A stretch of DNA of 64,000 bases from Vibrio fortis (lineage in GTDB: Bacteria > Pseudomonadota > Gammaproteobacteria > Enterobacterales > Vibrionaceae). The notes below the pieces were generated by a model. That model worked only from the letters and a program-made list of their open reading frames with translations, was not told the DNA's origin and did not search any database. The DNA lies in assembly GCF_024347475.1 (NCBI RefSeq), contig NZ_AP025488.1, positions 434,001 through 498,000 on the forward strand, given 5' to 3'. Below, piece after piece: positions 17,620 to 26,995 of the stretch (its first letter is position 1; every line of letters begins with the position of its first letter). The translations under genes and the position numbers were made by a program.

Positions 17620-18618
17620 TTAGATTTGGTCTGCAAAGCTCATTAGGTGTTGTTTTACTTCGTCTGAAGCAAACGCGTTTTCTACAGAGTACTTGTAGAT
17701 TTGCGCGTAATCTTCTTTAGTTAGGTCGAACGCTTCACATACACGCTTAACTTCGTTAGTCATGGTTGTGTTCGATACTGTGCGGTTGTCAGTGTTGATA
17801 GTTACCACGATACCGTCTTTCTGGAACTCAGAGATAGGGTGGTCGCTGAACTTGTGAATACACTTAGTCTGAACGTTACTTGTAGGGCAAGTTTCTAGTG
17901 CAACCTGCTTCTCTTTCACGATGTTGTACGCATCTTCATTACCTTGGATGTGAACACCGTGACCAATGCGCTCTGCATCTAGTAGCGTTACTGCGTCGTA
18001 AACGTTTTGACCGTGCCACTGCTCACCAGCGTGAACTGTCACGCGGTAGCCTTTTTCGATAGCGTATTTAGTGTACTCTGGGAATTCTGCACAGAAACCT
18101 GGCTTTTCACCGCCTGCGATATCAAATGCAACGACACCTTTGCCTAGGTAAGCTTGGCCCGCATCAATAACGTCTTTGATTGAATCTTTCGGGAACATAC
18201 GAAGAACAGAAAGGATGTAGTTACCTTTAATGTCGTATTTCTCTTCCGCACGCTTCATGCCTTTTACTGCGCTCGCGATGATTGCATCAAGAGATAGGCC
18301 TTTGTTTACGTGAAGAATTGGTGCAAAACGTACTTCTAGGTATTTTACGTTTTCAAGCGCTGCATCTTCGTATAGCTCGAAAGAGATGCGCTCGATCGCT
18401 TCTTCAGTTTGCATCACTTTAAGTGGCAGGCTGAAACACGCAAGGTACTCATCCAGGTTCTTACAGTCTTCTGGCACAGTAAGAGACTCAACTACGGCAT
18501 CACGGTCTGCAGGAAGCTCAATATCGTATTGCTTTGCAAGATCAATGATGGTGTCTGGACGAACGCTTCCGTCTAGGTGGCAGTGAAGATCAATCTTAGG
18601 GAGTGCTAGAAAGTTCAT
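17620..18618 (-). CDS. add: Adenosine deaminase
   Basis: The 332-residue TIM-barrel zinc enzyme converts adenosine and deoxyadenosine to inosine. The first metal pair is in [11 protein letters not shown], the third histidine plus the catalytic Glu in TVHAGE, then ERIGHGVHI, and the metal aspartate in [10 protein letters not shown]. Length matches E. coli Add (333). It is a single gene with its own terminator and is divergent from a LysR regulator gene across 125 bases. Confidence 0.97.
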   Translation of the reverse strand: MNFLALPKIDLHCHLDGSVRPDTIIDLAKQYDIELPADRDAVVESLTVPEDCKNLDEYLACFSLPLKVMQTEEAIERISFELYEDAALENVKYLEVRFAPILHVNKGLSLDAIIASAVKGMKRAEEKYDIKGNYILSVLRMFPKDSIKDVIDAGQAYLGKGVVAFDIAGGEKPGFCAEFPEYTKYAIEKGYRVTVHAGEQWHGQNVYDAVTLLDAERIGHGVHIQGNEDAYNIVKEKQVALETCPTSNVQTKCIHKFSDHPISEFQKDGIVVTINTDNRTVSNTTMTNEVKRVCEAFDLTKEDYAQIYKYSVENAFASDEVKQHLMSFADQI

Positions 18619-18743
18619 GAGTATTCCTTAGTTCTATTATTCTTGAGTAGTTAACTCATAGGTTATATGGGTCTAAATTACCAACTTCATGATATGATTG
18701 AAAGTGACATAAAATCATTTTTGATGTGAATCTGAGGAATATC

Positions 18744-19679
18744 ATGGTTGATGTGAAGCGATTACTGAAATGCGATATGAATCTTTTGCTCTGCTTACAC
18801 GTTTTACTTGAAGAGCGCAGTGTAAGCAAGACTGCACAACGAATGTTTCTCAGCCAATCTGCGGTGAGTAAACAACTCACAAAGCTAAGAACTCTGTTTG
18901 ATGATCCCCTATTCGAGCGTGAGTCGAAAGGCCTATTTCCGACACCTAAAGCTTTGGAAATAGCCCCGAAAGTGCATCAAATACTTCTCCAAGTAGAACA
19001 ACTTACCGTACCTGTAGATTTCGACCCACTGGGCAGTGAACGCACCTTTAACATCGATCTCGTCGAAACCGCTTATACCGCGATCTATCCTAAATTTATG
19101 CCCAATGCACTCGCTCAAGCGCCAAACATTACCATCAATAGTACAACTTGGACGGGTGAAACCTATAAACGTTTATTAAAGCGAGAGGTGGATTTTGGTA
19201 TTGGTATTTTCGAGTTAGACGAGCGGGCAAGTACTCATGTTCATAGCATCCCCTCGGATCTGAACTACGTTGAGTTGCTGCAAGACTATTCAGTCTGTTT
19301 GATGCGTAAGGATCACCCAGCACTGAAAGAAGAGTGGAATTTAAAGACGTTCCTCAAATACCGACACATCCAGTTGGTCACGGGTGGCGTCGGTGATTGG
19401 TTGTTACTAGAAATACTGCAAGCGAAGCAGCTTAAGATCAATAAAGCGGCCAACGTTTCTGATATAACAAGCGCCGTTAAACTCTGTAAGCAAAGTGATC
19501 TGTTGATGTGTTATCCCTACAATTCGGTAAGGGACTATATTGAAAGCGGTGAGCTGGTGATGAAAGAGATTCCGATGGAGTTGGTACCTGGTGGATTGTT
19601 CTTATTGTGGCACCGTTACTACGACTCTGAGCCAAGCCACAAATGGCTCAGAGAGTTGATTATCGAACAGACTCGATAA
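18744..19679 (+). CDS. LysR-family transcriptional regulator
   Basis: The 311-residue LysR protein has its HTH near the N-terminus (RSVSKTAQRMFLSQSAVSKQ) followed by a periplasmic-binding-like effector domain. I start at ATG 18744, which has GAGG six bases upstream; an in-frame GTG at 18726 is less likely. It is divergent from add, so regulation of add is possible, but no operator was identified. It is nearer to the NodD/LeuO-like branch than to CbbR types by eye. Effector unknown. Confidence 0.88.
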   Translation: MVDVKRLLKCDMNLLLCLHVLLEERSVSKTAQRMFLSQSAVSKQLTKLRTLFDDPLFERESKGLFPTPKALEIAPKVHQILLQVEQLTVPVDFDPLGSERTFNIDLVETAYTAIYPKFMPNALAQAPNITINSTTWTGETYKRLLKREVDFGIGIFELDERASTHVHSIPSDLNYVELLQDYSVCLMRKDHPALKEEWNLKTFLKYRHIQLVTGGVGDWLLLEILQAKQLKINKAANVSDITSAVKLCKQSDLLMCYPYNSVRDYIESGELVMKEIPMELVPGGLFLLWHRYYDSEPSHKWLRELIIEQTR

Positions 19680-19803
19680 ACATCCATCATTTTGAGCGAA
19701 CTCTCACTTTAAAGCGAAGGGACGAAAATAATTTTACTGTTTTTCGTCTTTTGGGAATAAGCGTCGTCTTACCTTAGGTGCTCCTAGTAAGTAAAGAAAC
19801 AAT

Positions 19804-21270
19804 ATGAAAACCAATACTCAATCGTTAGTTCCACAACAACTCCTGCAAGAGGCCTGTGAGTGGGCGATTATGCACGGCGTCGCGTTTCGTCAACCTGATA
19901 ATACAGCGCGACACTGTCCATTCAGCATTGCGCCGATGACCATGACGCGTAAAAGCTTCGACCATTTGAAGCGTGTTGTCCCATTGATCACCAAGCTGAT
20001 TAATAATGTGTCGGAAGATCACGATTTTTTGCAGTCCTCTTTAAAGGACATGGCCAAAGCTGATCCATTTTTTGGCCGTTTAATGGCACTGCATCGTCAA
20101 GCTCATGGCGATAACACTCAGCGACTGTTCCCCGCTCGCAGACCACTGTTGTTGATGCGCACTGATTTTATGGATGATCGAGAACATGGAGCTAAAGTTG
20201 TCGAGTTTAACGGCATTGCAGCAGGAATGGGCCCCTTTGGTCAAAAAGCCACAGAGCTGCACGAGTTTTTGCAGAACCAGTGGCCACAACATTTTTCATC
20301 GTGGTTAGAGCAAACATCGGCCATCCCAGCTGAAAATAAAGGACTGGAACAGTTAGCACTGGGCATCGCAAATGCGGCTAAAAAGATCAAACACCATTTT
20401 GATGAGTCGGGTAGACCGACGTTTTTAATGGTGGTACAGAACAACGAAGACAATGTCTACGATCAGCATTTGTTAGAAATAGAGCTACAGAAACAGGGCG
20501 TGAGAACGGTACGTCGCACATTTGAACAATTGAGCTGTCAGCTCAGCAGTGGTGAAGATCAGCGCTTGCTGCTCAAAGATGTTGGTGGTGTTGATGTCGT
20601 GTACTTAAGAGCAGGATACCAATATTCGGATTATTGGATGCCTGAACTCAATGAAGATGTATGCTGCCAAACTCTCAGTCAGACTCGTCTGTTCATAGAG
20701 CAACACCATGTGGCGATGAATGCCACCATCAGTCAACAATTGGCGACCAGTAAAACGATGCAGATGTTGTTGACCATGATGCCTGTGAGTGAATATTTGC
20801 GCTGGGGGTTAACTCTTGAAGAGGCAGAGTTGGTTCAGAGTGTGCTGGCCGATATGAAGCCCATCAGTGAAGCGACGATCGCTTGGTTCAATGAACACGC
20901 AGATAAGCAAAACTGGGTGCTGAAAAATCAAGGAGAGGGCGGCGGTCACTGTGTGTTTGGTGATGAGGTGTCGAAAAAGCTACAGCAGTTAAATCCAAAT
21001 GAATACGATGCTTGGGCATTGATGCAGAGAATCTACCCTCATGAGCGCGATAAGCCAACACTGGCGGTTAGAGATTCTAAAGCCAATTTAGTCAATGATT
21101 TAGTTAGTGAAATCGGCTTGTTTAGCATCTATTTCGAGGGGGAACCTATGACTCAAATGAACGGCTACGCTGGCTATTTGATTCGCAGTAAACCCGCCAG
21201 TGAAAACGAAGGTGGTATCCACAGTGGACAAGGGATCCTCGATTCACTGATGCTGATTGACGAGCCATAA
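19804..21270 (+). CDS. Glutathione synthetase, eukaryotic-type
   Basis: This 488-residue protein matches the eukaryotic glutathione synthetase family, not bacterial GshB. Signs are LFPARRPLLLMRTDFM, the VEFNGIAAGMG segment, VVYLRAGY, the glycine-rich ATP loop VLKNQGEGGGHCVFGD (about residues 375-390) and the C-terminal GYLIRSKPASENEGG ending in GILDSL. It would join gamma-glutamylcysteine and glycine using ATP. Bacterial eukaryotic-type copies are known in a minority of lineages and suggest transfer. It is a stand-alone gene with its own terminator. A related but different product, such as a glutathione analogue, cannot be excluded. Confidence 0.85.
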   Translation: MKTNTQSLVPQQLLQEACEWAIMHGVAFRQPDNTARHCPFSIAPMTMTRKSFDHLKRVVPLITKLINNVSEDHDFLQSSLKDMAKADPFFGRLMALHRQAHGDNTQRLFPARRPLLLMRTDFMDDREHGAKVVEFNGIAAGMGPFGQKATELHEFLQNQWPQHFSSWLEQTSAIPAENKGLEQLALGIANAAKKIKHHFDESGRPTFLMVVQNNEDNVYDQHLLEIELQKQGVRTVRRTFEQLSCQLSSGEDQRLLLKDVGGVDVVYLRAGYQYSDYWMPELNEDVCCQTLSQTRLFIEQHHVAMNATISQQLATSKTMQMLLTMMPVSEYLRWGLTLEEAELVQSVLADMKPISEATIAWFNEHADKQNWVLKNQGEGGGHCVFGDEVSKKLQQLNPNEYDAWALMQRIYPHERDKPTLAVRDSKANLVNDLVSEIGLFSIYFEGEPMTQMNGYAGYLIRSKPASENEGGIHSGQGILDSLMLIDEP

Positions 21271-21296
21271 ATTACCTCTCGATGAAATCATTCAAG

Positions 21297-21329
21297 AAGC
21301 CAAAATCTGTGCGTGGATTTTGGCTTTTT
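21297..21329 (+). terminator. Terminator of the glutathione synthetase gene
   Basis: AAGCCAAAATC (21297-21307) and GATTTTGGCTT (21316-21326) form a perfect 11-bp stem followed by a T run. Confidence 0.9.
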
Positions 21330-21409
21330 CGTTTTTATCTCCGCCCAAATCAACATGATGTGGTGAATCTGGATTACACAATCATCGAATCGTGAACGAA
21401 ACACCGCTA

Positions 21410-21462
21410 TTGACATGGGTAGAATGATCGTTCTACTCTTATGGGTAGAACAACCATTCTAC
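21410..21462 (+). promoter_or_regulatory. Promoter with two TetR-type operators
   Basis: TTGACA at 21410-21415 is a consensus -35 box. Two 18-bp sites of the form GTAGAA-N6-TTCTAC lie at 21419-21436 and 21445-21462, 26 bases apart centre to centre, the first overlapping the promoter spacer and -10 region. They are almost certainly bound by the TetR protein encoded 50 bases downstream. Confidence 0.8.
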
Positions 21463-21512
21463 CTTTGTGAGTGCGTTGATGTATTTCCTCTGAAACGTAT
21501 CGAGATTGCTCT

Positions 21513-22022
21513 ATGTTGAAAGAACAGATAGCCGCAGCTCTTGAAGTTGCATTTAGCCAACACGGCTTTGCTGAACCCAGTGTTGCTCAATTAAAAGCGG
21601 CATGCGGAGTGAGCCTAAGAACCTTGTACAAACATTACCCATCGAAAGAGGCAATGATTGTTGGCGCTCTTGAACATCGTCATCAGCGTTATTTGAGTTT
21701 ATTGCTCGAAGAAGCCCCACAAAGTGCAGAAGGGAGCATCGAACACGTGTTCACGCGCCTTCAAAATTGGATGGAAGAGTATGCTCCACATGGTTGTTTG
21801 TCGATGAACGCCATCGCCGCGTTCCCTGATAATGAGCTGATCAACCAAGCGGTACTCGACCACAAGCATGAAGTGCGTGCCCTGTTGGGGAAACTAAGCC
21901 AAAACGAAGCGTTATCAACTCCATTATTTTTATTGCATGAAGGCGTCTCTAGCGCATGGCCAGTGTTGGGCCAAGCAGCCGTTGCTTCTGCGAAAAAGAC
22001 AGCCAAGACGCTGTTAAACTGA
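21513..22022 (+). CDS. TetR-family repressor
   Basis: The 169-residue regulator has the N-terminal TetR HTH (CGVSLRTLYKHYPSKEAMI) and a short ligand-binding C-terminal domain with a cysteine in HGCLSMNA, which could be a reactive sensor residue. It precedes the dehydrogenase gene by nine bases and follows two matching operators, so it most likely represses its own two-gene operon and responds to an electrophile or alcohol/aldehyde (inference). Confidence 0.9.
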   Translation: MLKEQIAAALEVAFSQHGFAEPSVAQLKAACGVSLRTLYKHYPSKEAMIVGALEHRHQRYLSLLLEEAPQSAEGSIEHVFTRLQNWMEEYAPHGCLSMNAIAAFPDNELINQAVLDHKHEVRALLGKLSQNEALSTPLFLLHEGVSSAWPVLGQAAVASAKKTAKTLLN

Positions 22023-22031
22023 GGATTCATT

Positions 22032-23087
22032 ATGAGTTTTGATGTACCAGCAACGATGAAAGCCGTTGAAATGTTAGGCCATGGCGGAGAAGAAATGCTG
22101 CAATATCGAGAGGATGTCTCGGTGCCAACTCCTGAGCCTAACGAAGTTCTGATTAAGGTGATGGCGGCAGGCGTCAATAATACGGATATTAACACCCGTA
22201 TTGGGTGGTACTCGAAAAGCGAGGACTCTGATGATGCAAGTTGGTCCGGTGAATCTTTGAAATTTCCACGCATCCAAGGTGCGGATGTGTGCGGTATGAT
22301 CGTCGCAGTGGGTGAGCAGGTGGATGCCTCACGTATTGGCGAGCGTGTGATGATTGAGCCATGCCTTACAGAAGTATACGGTCGAGATCTGCCTCAACCT
22401 TGGTACTTTGGTTCTGAGTGTGATGGTGGCTTTGCTGAATACACTAAGGTCGCATCCAAGCACGCGTACGCGGTTCAAAGCGAGATGTCTGATATTGAGT
22501 TAGCTTCGTTTCCTTGTTCATATTCAACTGCTGAGAACATGCTTACTCGCGCGAACGTTGTTGAAGGTGATCGCGTTCTTATCTCTGGTGCTTCGGGTGG
22601 TGTGGGCTCTGCCGCGATTCAGTTGGCCAAAGCGCGCGGTGCGTATGTGATTGCGATAACTAGTCCTAGTAAAAACCAGCAGTTGCTTGAACTCGGTGCC
22701 GATGAAGTCATCCCTAGAGATGCGAATCTTGTTGAGGCATTGGGTACGAATAGTGTCAATGTGGTGATTGATTTGGTGGCCGGTGACCAGTGGCCGCAGT
22801 TTTTGGAAGTGTTAAAGCCCGGCAGTCGTTATGCCGTATCAGGCGCGATTGGCGGTGCGATGGTAGAGCTAGATGTGCGTACGCTTTATCTCAAAGACTT
22901 AAGCTTCTTTGGGTGCACAGTGCTTGAGCCAGAGGTATTCCAAAACCTGATTAATCGAATCGAGAAGCAGCAGATTCGTCCGATTGTTGCTGAATCATTC
23001 CCTCTGGCTGATATCCACAAGGCACAACGAGAGTTTTTGAAGAAAAACCACGTGGGCAAGATTGTCTTGGAAGTTGCAGAGCGCTAA
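22032..23087 (+). CDS. Medium-chain alcohol dehydrogenase / quinone oxidoreductase family
   Basis: The 351-residue MDR-family protein has an N-terminal GroES-like domain (PNEVLIKVMAAGVNNTDIN) and a Rossmann domain with GASGGVGSAAIQLAK binding NADPH. The structural zinc cysteines are absent and the NTD segment resembles quinone oxidoreductases. It is co-transcribed with the TetR gene. The likely role is reduction of a reactive carbonyl or quinone. The substrate is not identifiable. Confidence 0.9.
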   Translation: MSFDVPATMKAVEMLGHGGEEMLQYREDVSVPTPEPNEVLIKVMAAGVNNTDINTRIGWYSKSEDSDDASWSGESLKFPRIQGADVCGMIVAVGEQVDASRIGERVMIEPCLTEVYGRDLPQPWYFGSECDGGFAEYTKVASKHAYAVQSEMSDIELASFPCSYSTAENMLTRANVVEGDRVLISGASGGVGSAAIQLAKARGAYVIAITSPSKNQQLLELGADEVIPRDANLVEALGTNSVNVVIDLVAGDQWPQFLEVLKPGSRYAVSGAIGGAMVELDVRTLYLKDLSFFGCTVLEPEVFQNLINRIEKQQIRPIVAESFPLADIHKAQREFLKKNHVGKIVLEVAER

Positions 23088-23119
23088 AGGTAAGTGGTTG
23101 ACTACCTATAAAAATTTAC

Positions 23120-23143
23120 AAAGGGGCTCAATTGAGCCCCTTT
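23120..23143. terminator. Bidirectional terminator, 24-bp palindrome
   Basis: AAAGGGGCTCAA followed directly by TTGAGCCCCTTT is a perfect palindrome between convergent genes. The tails are only moderately T-rich. Confidence 0.75.
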
Positions 23144-23196
23144 GTTGATTTATTTAGCGATGATGTTTTTACTAGGTCGTCTGTCTGTCTGATGAC

Positions 23197-24279
23197 TTAT
23201 GACGCGACGTTGAAGTCAGCAGTTTCAGCTTTGATTGTCTCAACAATCGCCAATGTTCTCGGTTGTGTGATGCGTTGTTCACTCCGTTTTTCGAAAGTCT
23301 CAAGATCAATGATTCCTGACTGCAACAACGACTGCAACTCACTCAGATAGTTGGCTTCTAACACAGTAATAGCCAATGGCGTAGCCGCAAATTTCTGCGA
23401 TTCTTGATACGCGATCGCTAACAGCACCGACTCCGGCAGTTCCCAGAATTTGGCGAGTGTGTAGGTCAACTTAATCGCATAGCTATTGATTAATCGCTTA
23501 AACGCCGTGGAATTTGGTGGCACATTTGGGTCGACATGACGAAAGGCTTCCACCATTACTTGGAAGATGATCATCTTACCTAAGTTACGAATAAGTCCAA
23601 CGAAATACGCTGTTGATTCGTCTTCGCTCGAGGCGCTATCTTTCAGCAGTTCTCTTGAATAACACGCTGTACGTAAGCTGTGATCCCAGATCTTTTCACC
23701 AAATTGTCGCCAGTAGATGTTTACTGTTGGCGAGAACTCTTTCAGGTAGGCGTTAATTACCCCCTCAATTAGGCCTTGTGAGCCCATATTCATGAAGGCG
23801 GTTTTTAGGTCTGTAACCTCTCTTTCAGAGCGGCGATAGCGCGCACTATTAGCCAGCTTGATCATATCAGCCGCCATGCTTGGCTCTTTATCGATCACTT
23901 TTAACAGAGCTTCTACATTAAATTCGTCACTTTTCAGCTCACTCATTAAAGTGGTGATTGAAGCAGGCATCACTGGAAGCTCAGTAAGCAGTGCCTTTGG
24001 TGACAGTAGCAGCTTTTCGATACGAGCAGCAACGAAGTCACTGAATGGGTCTGATTCTGTGTTCAATCGAGATTCACCAAACAGGTAGTTAAGAAAGTCA
24101 GCATCGTGCGGACTAAGCGGCTTATCGGCTCTTAACGTGTGTTGGGGTGCTGGTGGCTGGCTAGTCTCTGAGTGTTTCTGTTGAGAGATGTTTTCAAGGT
24201 TGTTGACTGATTCTGGAGAGGTTTTTAATGGTTGCCCCTTCAAAGAAGGGAATAGTGCTTGCAACACTCTTTTGAACAT
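23197..24279 (-). CDS. HDOD-domain protein
   Basis: The 360-residue protein has a variable, proline-rich N-terminus (about residues 1-60) and an HDOD domain from about residue 95 (LPVMPASITTLMSEL, then DMIKLANSARYRR). HDOD is a catalytically inactive relative of HD phosphohydrolases used in signalling, often around motility, c-di-GMP or chemotaxis. No partner gene is adjacent. It is a single gene, read toward the shared palindrome terminator. Confidence 0.88.
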   Translation of the reverse strand: MFKRVLQALFPSLKGQPLKTSPESVNNLENISQQKHSETSQPPAPQHTLRADKPLSPHDADFLNYLFGESRLNTESDPFSDFVAARIEKLLLSPKALLTELPVMPASITTLMSELKSDEFNVEALLKVIDKEPSMAADMIKLANSARYRRSEREVTDLKTAFMNMGSQGLIEGVINAYLKEFSPTVNIYWRQFGEKIWDHSLRTACYSRELLKDSASSEDESTAYFVGLIRNLGKMIIFQVMVEAFRHVDPNVPPNSTAFKRLINSYAIKLTYTLAKFWELPESVLLAIAYQESQKFAATPLAITVLEANYLSELQSLLQSGIIDLETFEKRSEQRITQPRTLAIVETIKAETADFNVAS

Positions 24280-24493
24280 TGAGTGGGATCCTAAAGAAAA
24301 TCATAATGCGAATCTATATCCACAATTATCTCATAGGAATTGTATAAATTAAATCAATGAGAGTCTTTTAGATTACAAACCCTTACGAATGGTTACTTAA
24401 ATGTTAAGGACGGTCCGATATAGTGCGCCTGAGTGTTAATAATTAAAAAACCAATAACACCGTATTGGGATAATAATTTAGAGAGAGATTTTC

Positions 24494-24808
24494 ATGCTTG
24501 TCTTTACAGCAGATTCACTAAACTTGGTTTTGGACTTACTGAAAACAGCCGACTATACGCAACACAACATTTACTTCAATGATGGCCAGCATCAACAACA
24601 ACTGGCAGGTTTTGAGATTCAGTATGAAGATTTCGAATGCAACGGTATGTTCCAACGCCTAGAAGTTGGCTACCGCATGAAGATGGCTTCGGGAACGGTG
24701 GTAGGATTCTGTTTCAACAATGGTTTGTTGAAAATGGAGCCAATGAAAGCGGTCGCACCGAAGCAGGATATCGGGACACCGAGCAAAATTGCAGAGTACA
24801 ACTTTTAG
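24494..24808 (+). CDS. Conserved hypothetical protein, 104 residues
   Basis: A small acidic-to-neutral protein with no signal peptide and no membrane segment. I do not recognise the family. It starts at ATG 24494 behind GAGAGAGATT and ends before a good terminator, with its own promoter region, which supports a real gene. The pattern of alternating beta-type segments (YNIYF, FEIQYEDFE, RLEVGYRMKM, VVGFCFNNG) suggests a compact beta-rich fold. Confidence 0.7.
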   Translation: MLVFTADSLNLVLDLLKTADYTQHNIYFNDGQHQQQLAGFEIQYEDFECNGMFQRLEVGYRMKMASGTVVGFCFNNGLLKMEPMKAVAPKQDIGTPSKIAEYNF

Positions 24809-24836
24809 TTTCCTACTTTAGCGCAATCCTTTTATT

Positions 24837-24866
24837 AAGCTGGGTCCACATGCACCCAGCTTTTTT
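24837..24866 (+). terminator. Terminator after the 104-residue gene
   Basis: AAGCTGGGT (24837-24845) and ACCCAGCTT (24854-24862) form a 9-bp stem followed by six Ts. Confidence 0.88.
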
Positions 24867-24870
24867 CTTA

Positions 24871-25776
24871 TCAGCGGGATAGACTTAACTTCCATTCGCT
24901 CAGTGCTTGAATGTGCTTTGGACCAATGCCACAACAACCTCCGATGATAGTTGCACCTAGCTCATACCAACGTTTGGCATAAACCAAATAGTCCTCTGGT
25001 GACAACTCTCGCATACATTGCAATGTATCGTTCGCTTCATGTTCGCTGCTGATCGGCGCAAAGTTATTTGCATAGACACCAATCTCGATTGAGCTATCTA
25101 ATTCTCTCAGTACCTGTTTCGCATCTATGATTGCTTGCTCCATCACTTCAGGAACCGAGCAGTTAAAGAGTACTGCCGCTGCATCCGATTGAACTGCCAA
25201 TTTGATAGCGTCGCTGACAGCTTGCCCTGAACGTAGCATAGCCGTCGAGCTCGTCGCGTCGCTAAGGCTGAACGCGTAGTAGCAAGGCTTGTCTGACTCT
25301 TTCAATACGTCATGAATTGCATTGAACTCTTCGAGGCTGCACAGCGTCTCTACGATCCACAAATCGACATAGGGTGCTTGCGCATCATATAAGGTTTGTA
25401 CAATGGGTTTTGCTTGCTCTGCCTTAAATAGATCGGGACGGTAGCTACCAAATGGTGGTGGGATGGCACCCGCAACCGCCACTGGGCGCTTCGCTGCACT
25501 TGCGACTGATTGAGCAAGTTTTCCAGACAGCTCTGCGAGTTCAAAGCCTTTTTCAGCAAACCCTTTTTCGCCGAGATGGAAGGGAACACACGCATAGCTG
25601 TTGGTGATGATCAGCTCCGCACCTGCATCGATAAAATGTTGATGCGCTAGGGTAACAAATTGCGGAGCTTCGATAAGTGCTTGAGCACTCCAAAGTGGCT
25701 GTGAAAAAGGAGCGCCGATCTCTTTGAGCTCCCTGCCCATACCACCGTCTAATATTGTGAGTCTGTTCATAGTCAT
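24871..25776 (-). CDS. mmuM: Homocysteine S-methyltransferase family protein
   Basis: About 301 residues. A TIM-barrel zinc methyltransferase of the MmuM type, transferring a methyl group from S-methylmethionine (or a related donor) to homocysteine. The zinc cysteines are in LFNCSVPE and the GGCCG motif near the C-terminus; the N-terminal LDGGMGREL is conserved. Of three clustered ATGs I choose 25776, which has GGA seven bases upstream. No mmuP permease is adjacent, so methyl donor is uncertain. Confidence 0.9.
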   Translation of the reverse strand: MTMNRLTILDGGMGRELKEIGAPFSQPLWSAQALIEAPQFVTLAHQHFIDAGAELIITNSYACVPFHLGEKGFAEKGFELAELSGKLAQSVASAAKRPVAVAGAIPPPFGSYRPDLFKAEQAKPIVQTLYDAQAPYVDLWIVETLCSLEEFNAIHDVLKESDKPCYYAFSLSDATSSTAMLRSGQAVSDAIKLAVQSDAAAVLFNCSVPEVMEQAIIDAKQVLRELDSSIEIGVYANNFAPISSEHEANDTLQCMRELSPEDYLVYAKRWYELGATIIGGCCGIGPKHIQALSEWKLSLSR

Positions 25777-25925
25777 GCTCATATCCGTGACAGAAATTCT
25801 AGCGACACCATATCAGACACAATAGGCGAAAACTACGTTACGGTTGTGCTCGAATTAAACTATTGCCTTCGTGACATCGAAGAATGGTGAACGGTTCATG
25901 GAAGTTGAGACAACAAAGAGGAAGG

Positions 25926-25947
25926 TAGCGGCACTTCTGTACCGCTA
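25926..25947 (-). terminator. Possible terminator of the SDR gene
   Basis: TAGCGG (25926-25931) and CCGCTA (25942-25947) pair, with T-rich sequence following on the minus strand. Confidence 0.5.
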
Positions 25948-25954
25948 TGTTGGA

Positions 25955-26764
25955 TTAGACTTTCGCTTCAATCAGGCGGTCTAGCGCCTCTACCAGTTGC
26001 TGGTTTTTGTGGTTGTCGAGAGCATCGGCGTGAGGGGGCTTAAATAGCCCGGAGTCATTATCAAAGTATTGACCTGATACATCAGCAAATTCATCCGATA
26101 GTGCGGCTCTGCATAAGATGTCTGCACCGATTGCTAGGTCGTTGCCATCCAAGCCATAGGCCTCTTTGACCAGTTTGCTGCCCAAAAACGAAGCTGGATT
26201 AACGGCAATCACAGATGGTCCATTCCCCGCGAGTGATTGAGCCAGTTCCATAGACCACATATTAAGAGCGAGTTTGCTTTGCGCATAAATGGGGCCATGA
26301 ATGTCACCAGCATTGGGGCTAGTGAGCGCATTAAGATCGACCGAAGCTTGCGCTGCTGAAGATAGGTTGATGATGCGGCCATTGGCATCGAAAAGAGGAA
26401 TCAGCAAACGAGTGAGTCGGTAGGGGGAGATAGTATTGACCACGAAACGTGTGTCTAGATTGTCTTTTGTCGTTACTTCTGAAACGCGGTACACGCCCGC
26501 ATTATTAATGAGAACATCTAGTTTACGGTGATTGCGGATCACCTGCTGAGCGAACTGCTCGACCTCTGCCAATACCGATAAGTCGGCAAGGTATTGTTCA
26601 ATTTTCGCCTGTTTAGAGAGGCGGCTTAAGCTGGCAGCGACGCGTTCTAACTTGACGCGGTTTCGGCCGTGAATGAGTAGGTGGTGTCCTTGCTGAGCCA
26701 ATTCTCGTGCGGTCTCCAAGCCAATCCCATCGGTCGCTCCTGTGATAAGAATTATTTTTTGCAT
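25955..26764 (-). CDS. Short-chain dehydrogenase/reductase
   Basis: The 269-residue SDR has the cofactor motif TGATDGIGLETARELA at the N-terminus, favouring NADP through the following HGRNR, then NNAG and the active-site Tyr/Lys in YAQSKLALN. It resembles the retinol dehydrogenase/protochlorophyllide-reductase-like SDRs by eye. I start at ATG 26764, which has AAGGG eight bases upstream; a start ten codons earlier is unlikely. Substrate unknown, no operon partner. Confidence 0.9.
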   Translation of the reverse strand: MQKIILITGATDGIGLETARELAQQGHHLLIHGRNRVKLERVAASLSRLSKQAKIEQYLADLSVLAEVEQFAQQVIRNHRKLDVLINNAGVYRVSEVTTKDNLDTRFVVNTISPYRLTRLLIPLFDANGRIINLSSAAQASVDLNALTSPNAGDIHGPIYAQSKLALNMWSMELAQSLAGNGPSVIAVNPASFLGSKLVKEAYGLDGNDLAIGADILCRAALSDEFADVSGQYFDNDSGLFKPPHADALDNHKNQQLVEALDRLIEAKV

Positions 26765-26995
26765 TATTAACCCTTCAAAAAATAGCTGGAGCAACTTTTA
26801 TAACAAAGATCACCTGCGCAAAGTTTTTGTCGTGTCACACGGTTACAGAGGAGGGGTGGTTAAATAATGCACAGATCACGAATGGTGCAAAGATTATATA
26901 CAAAACGTTGAAACTCATTCAGGAATGTTGGCGCTAATCTTTCTCCGTGTGCTCCGTATACTGCATGCTGAGAAAACAGAAGAAAGAGCCCAACT

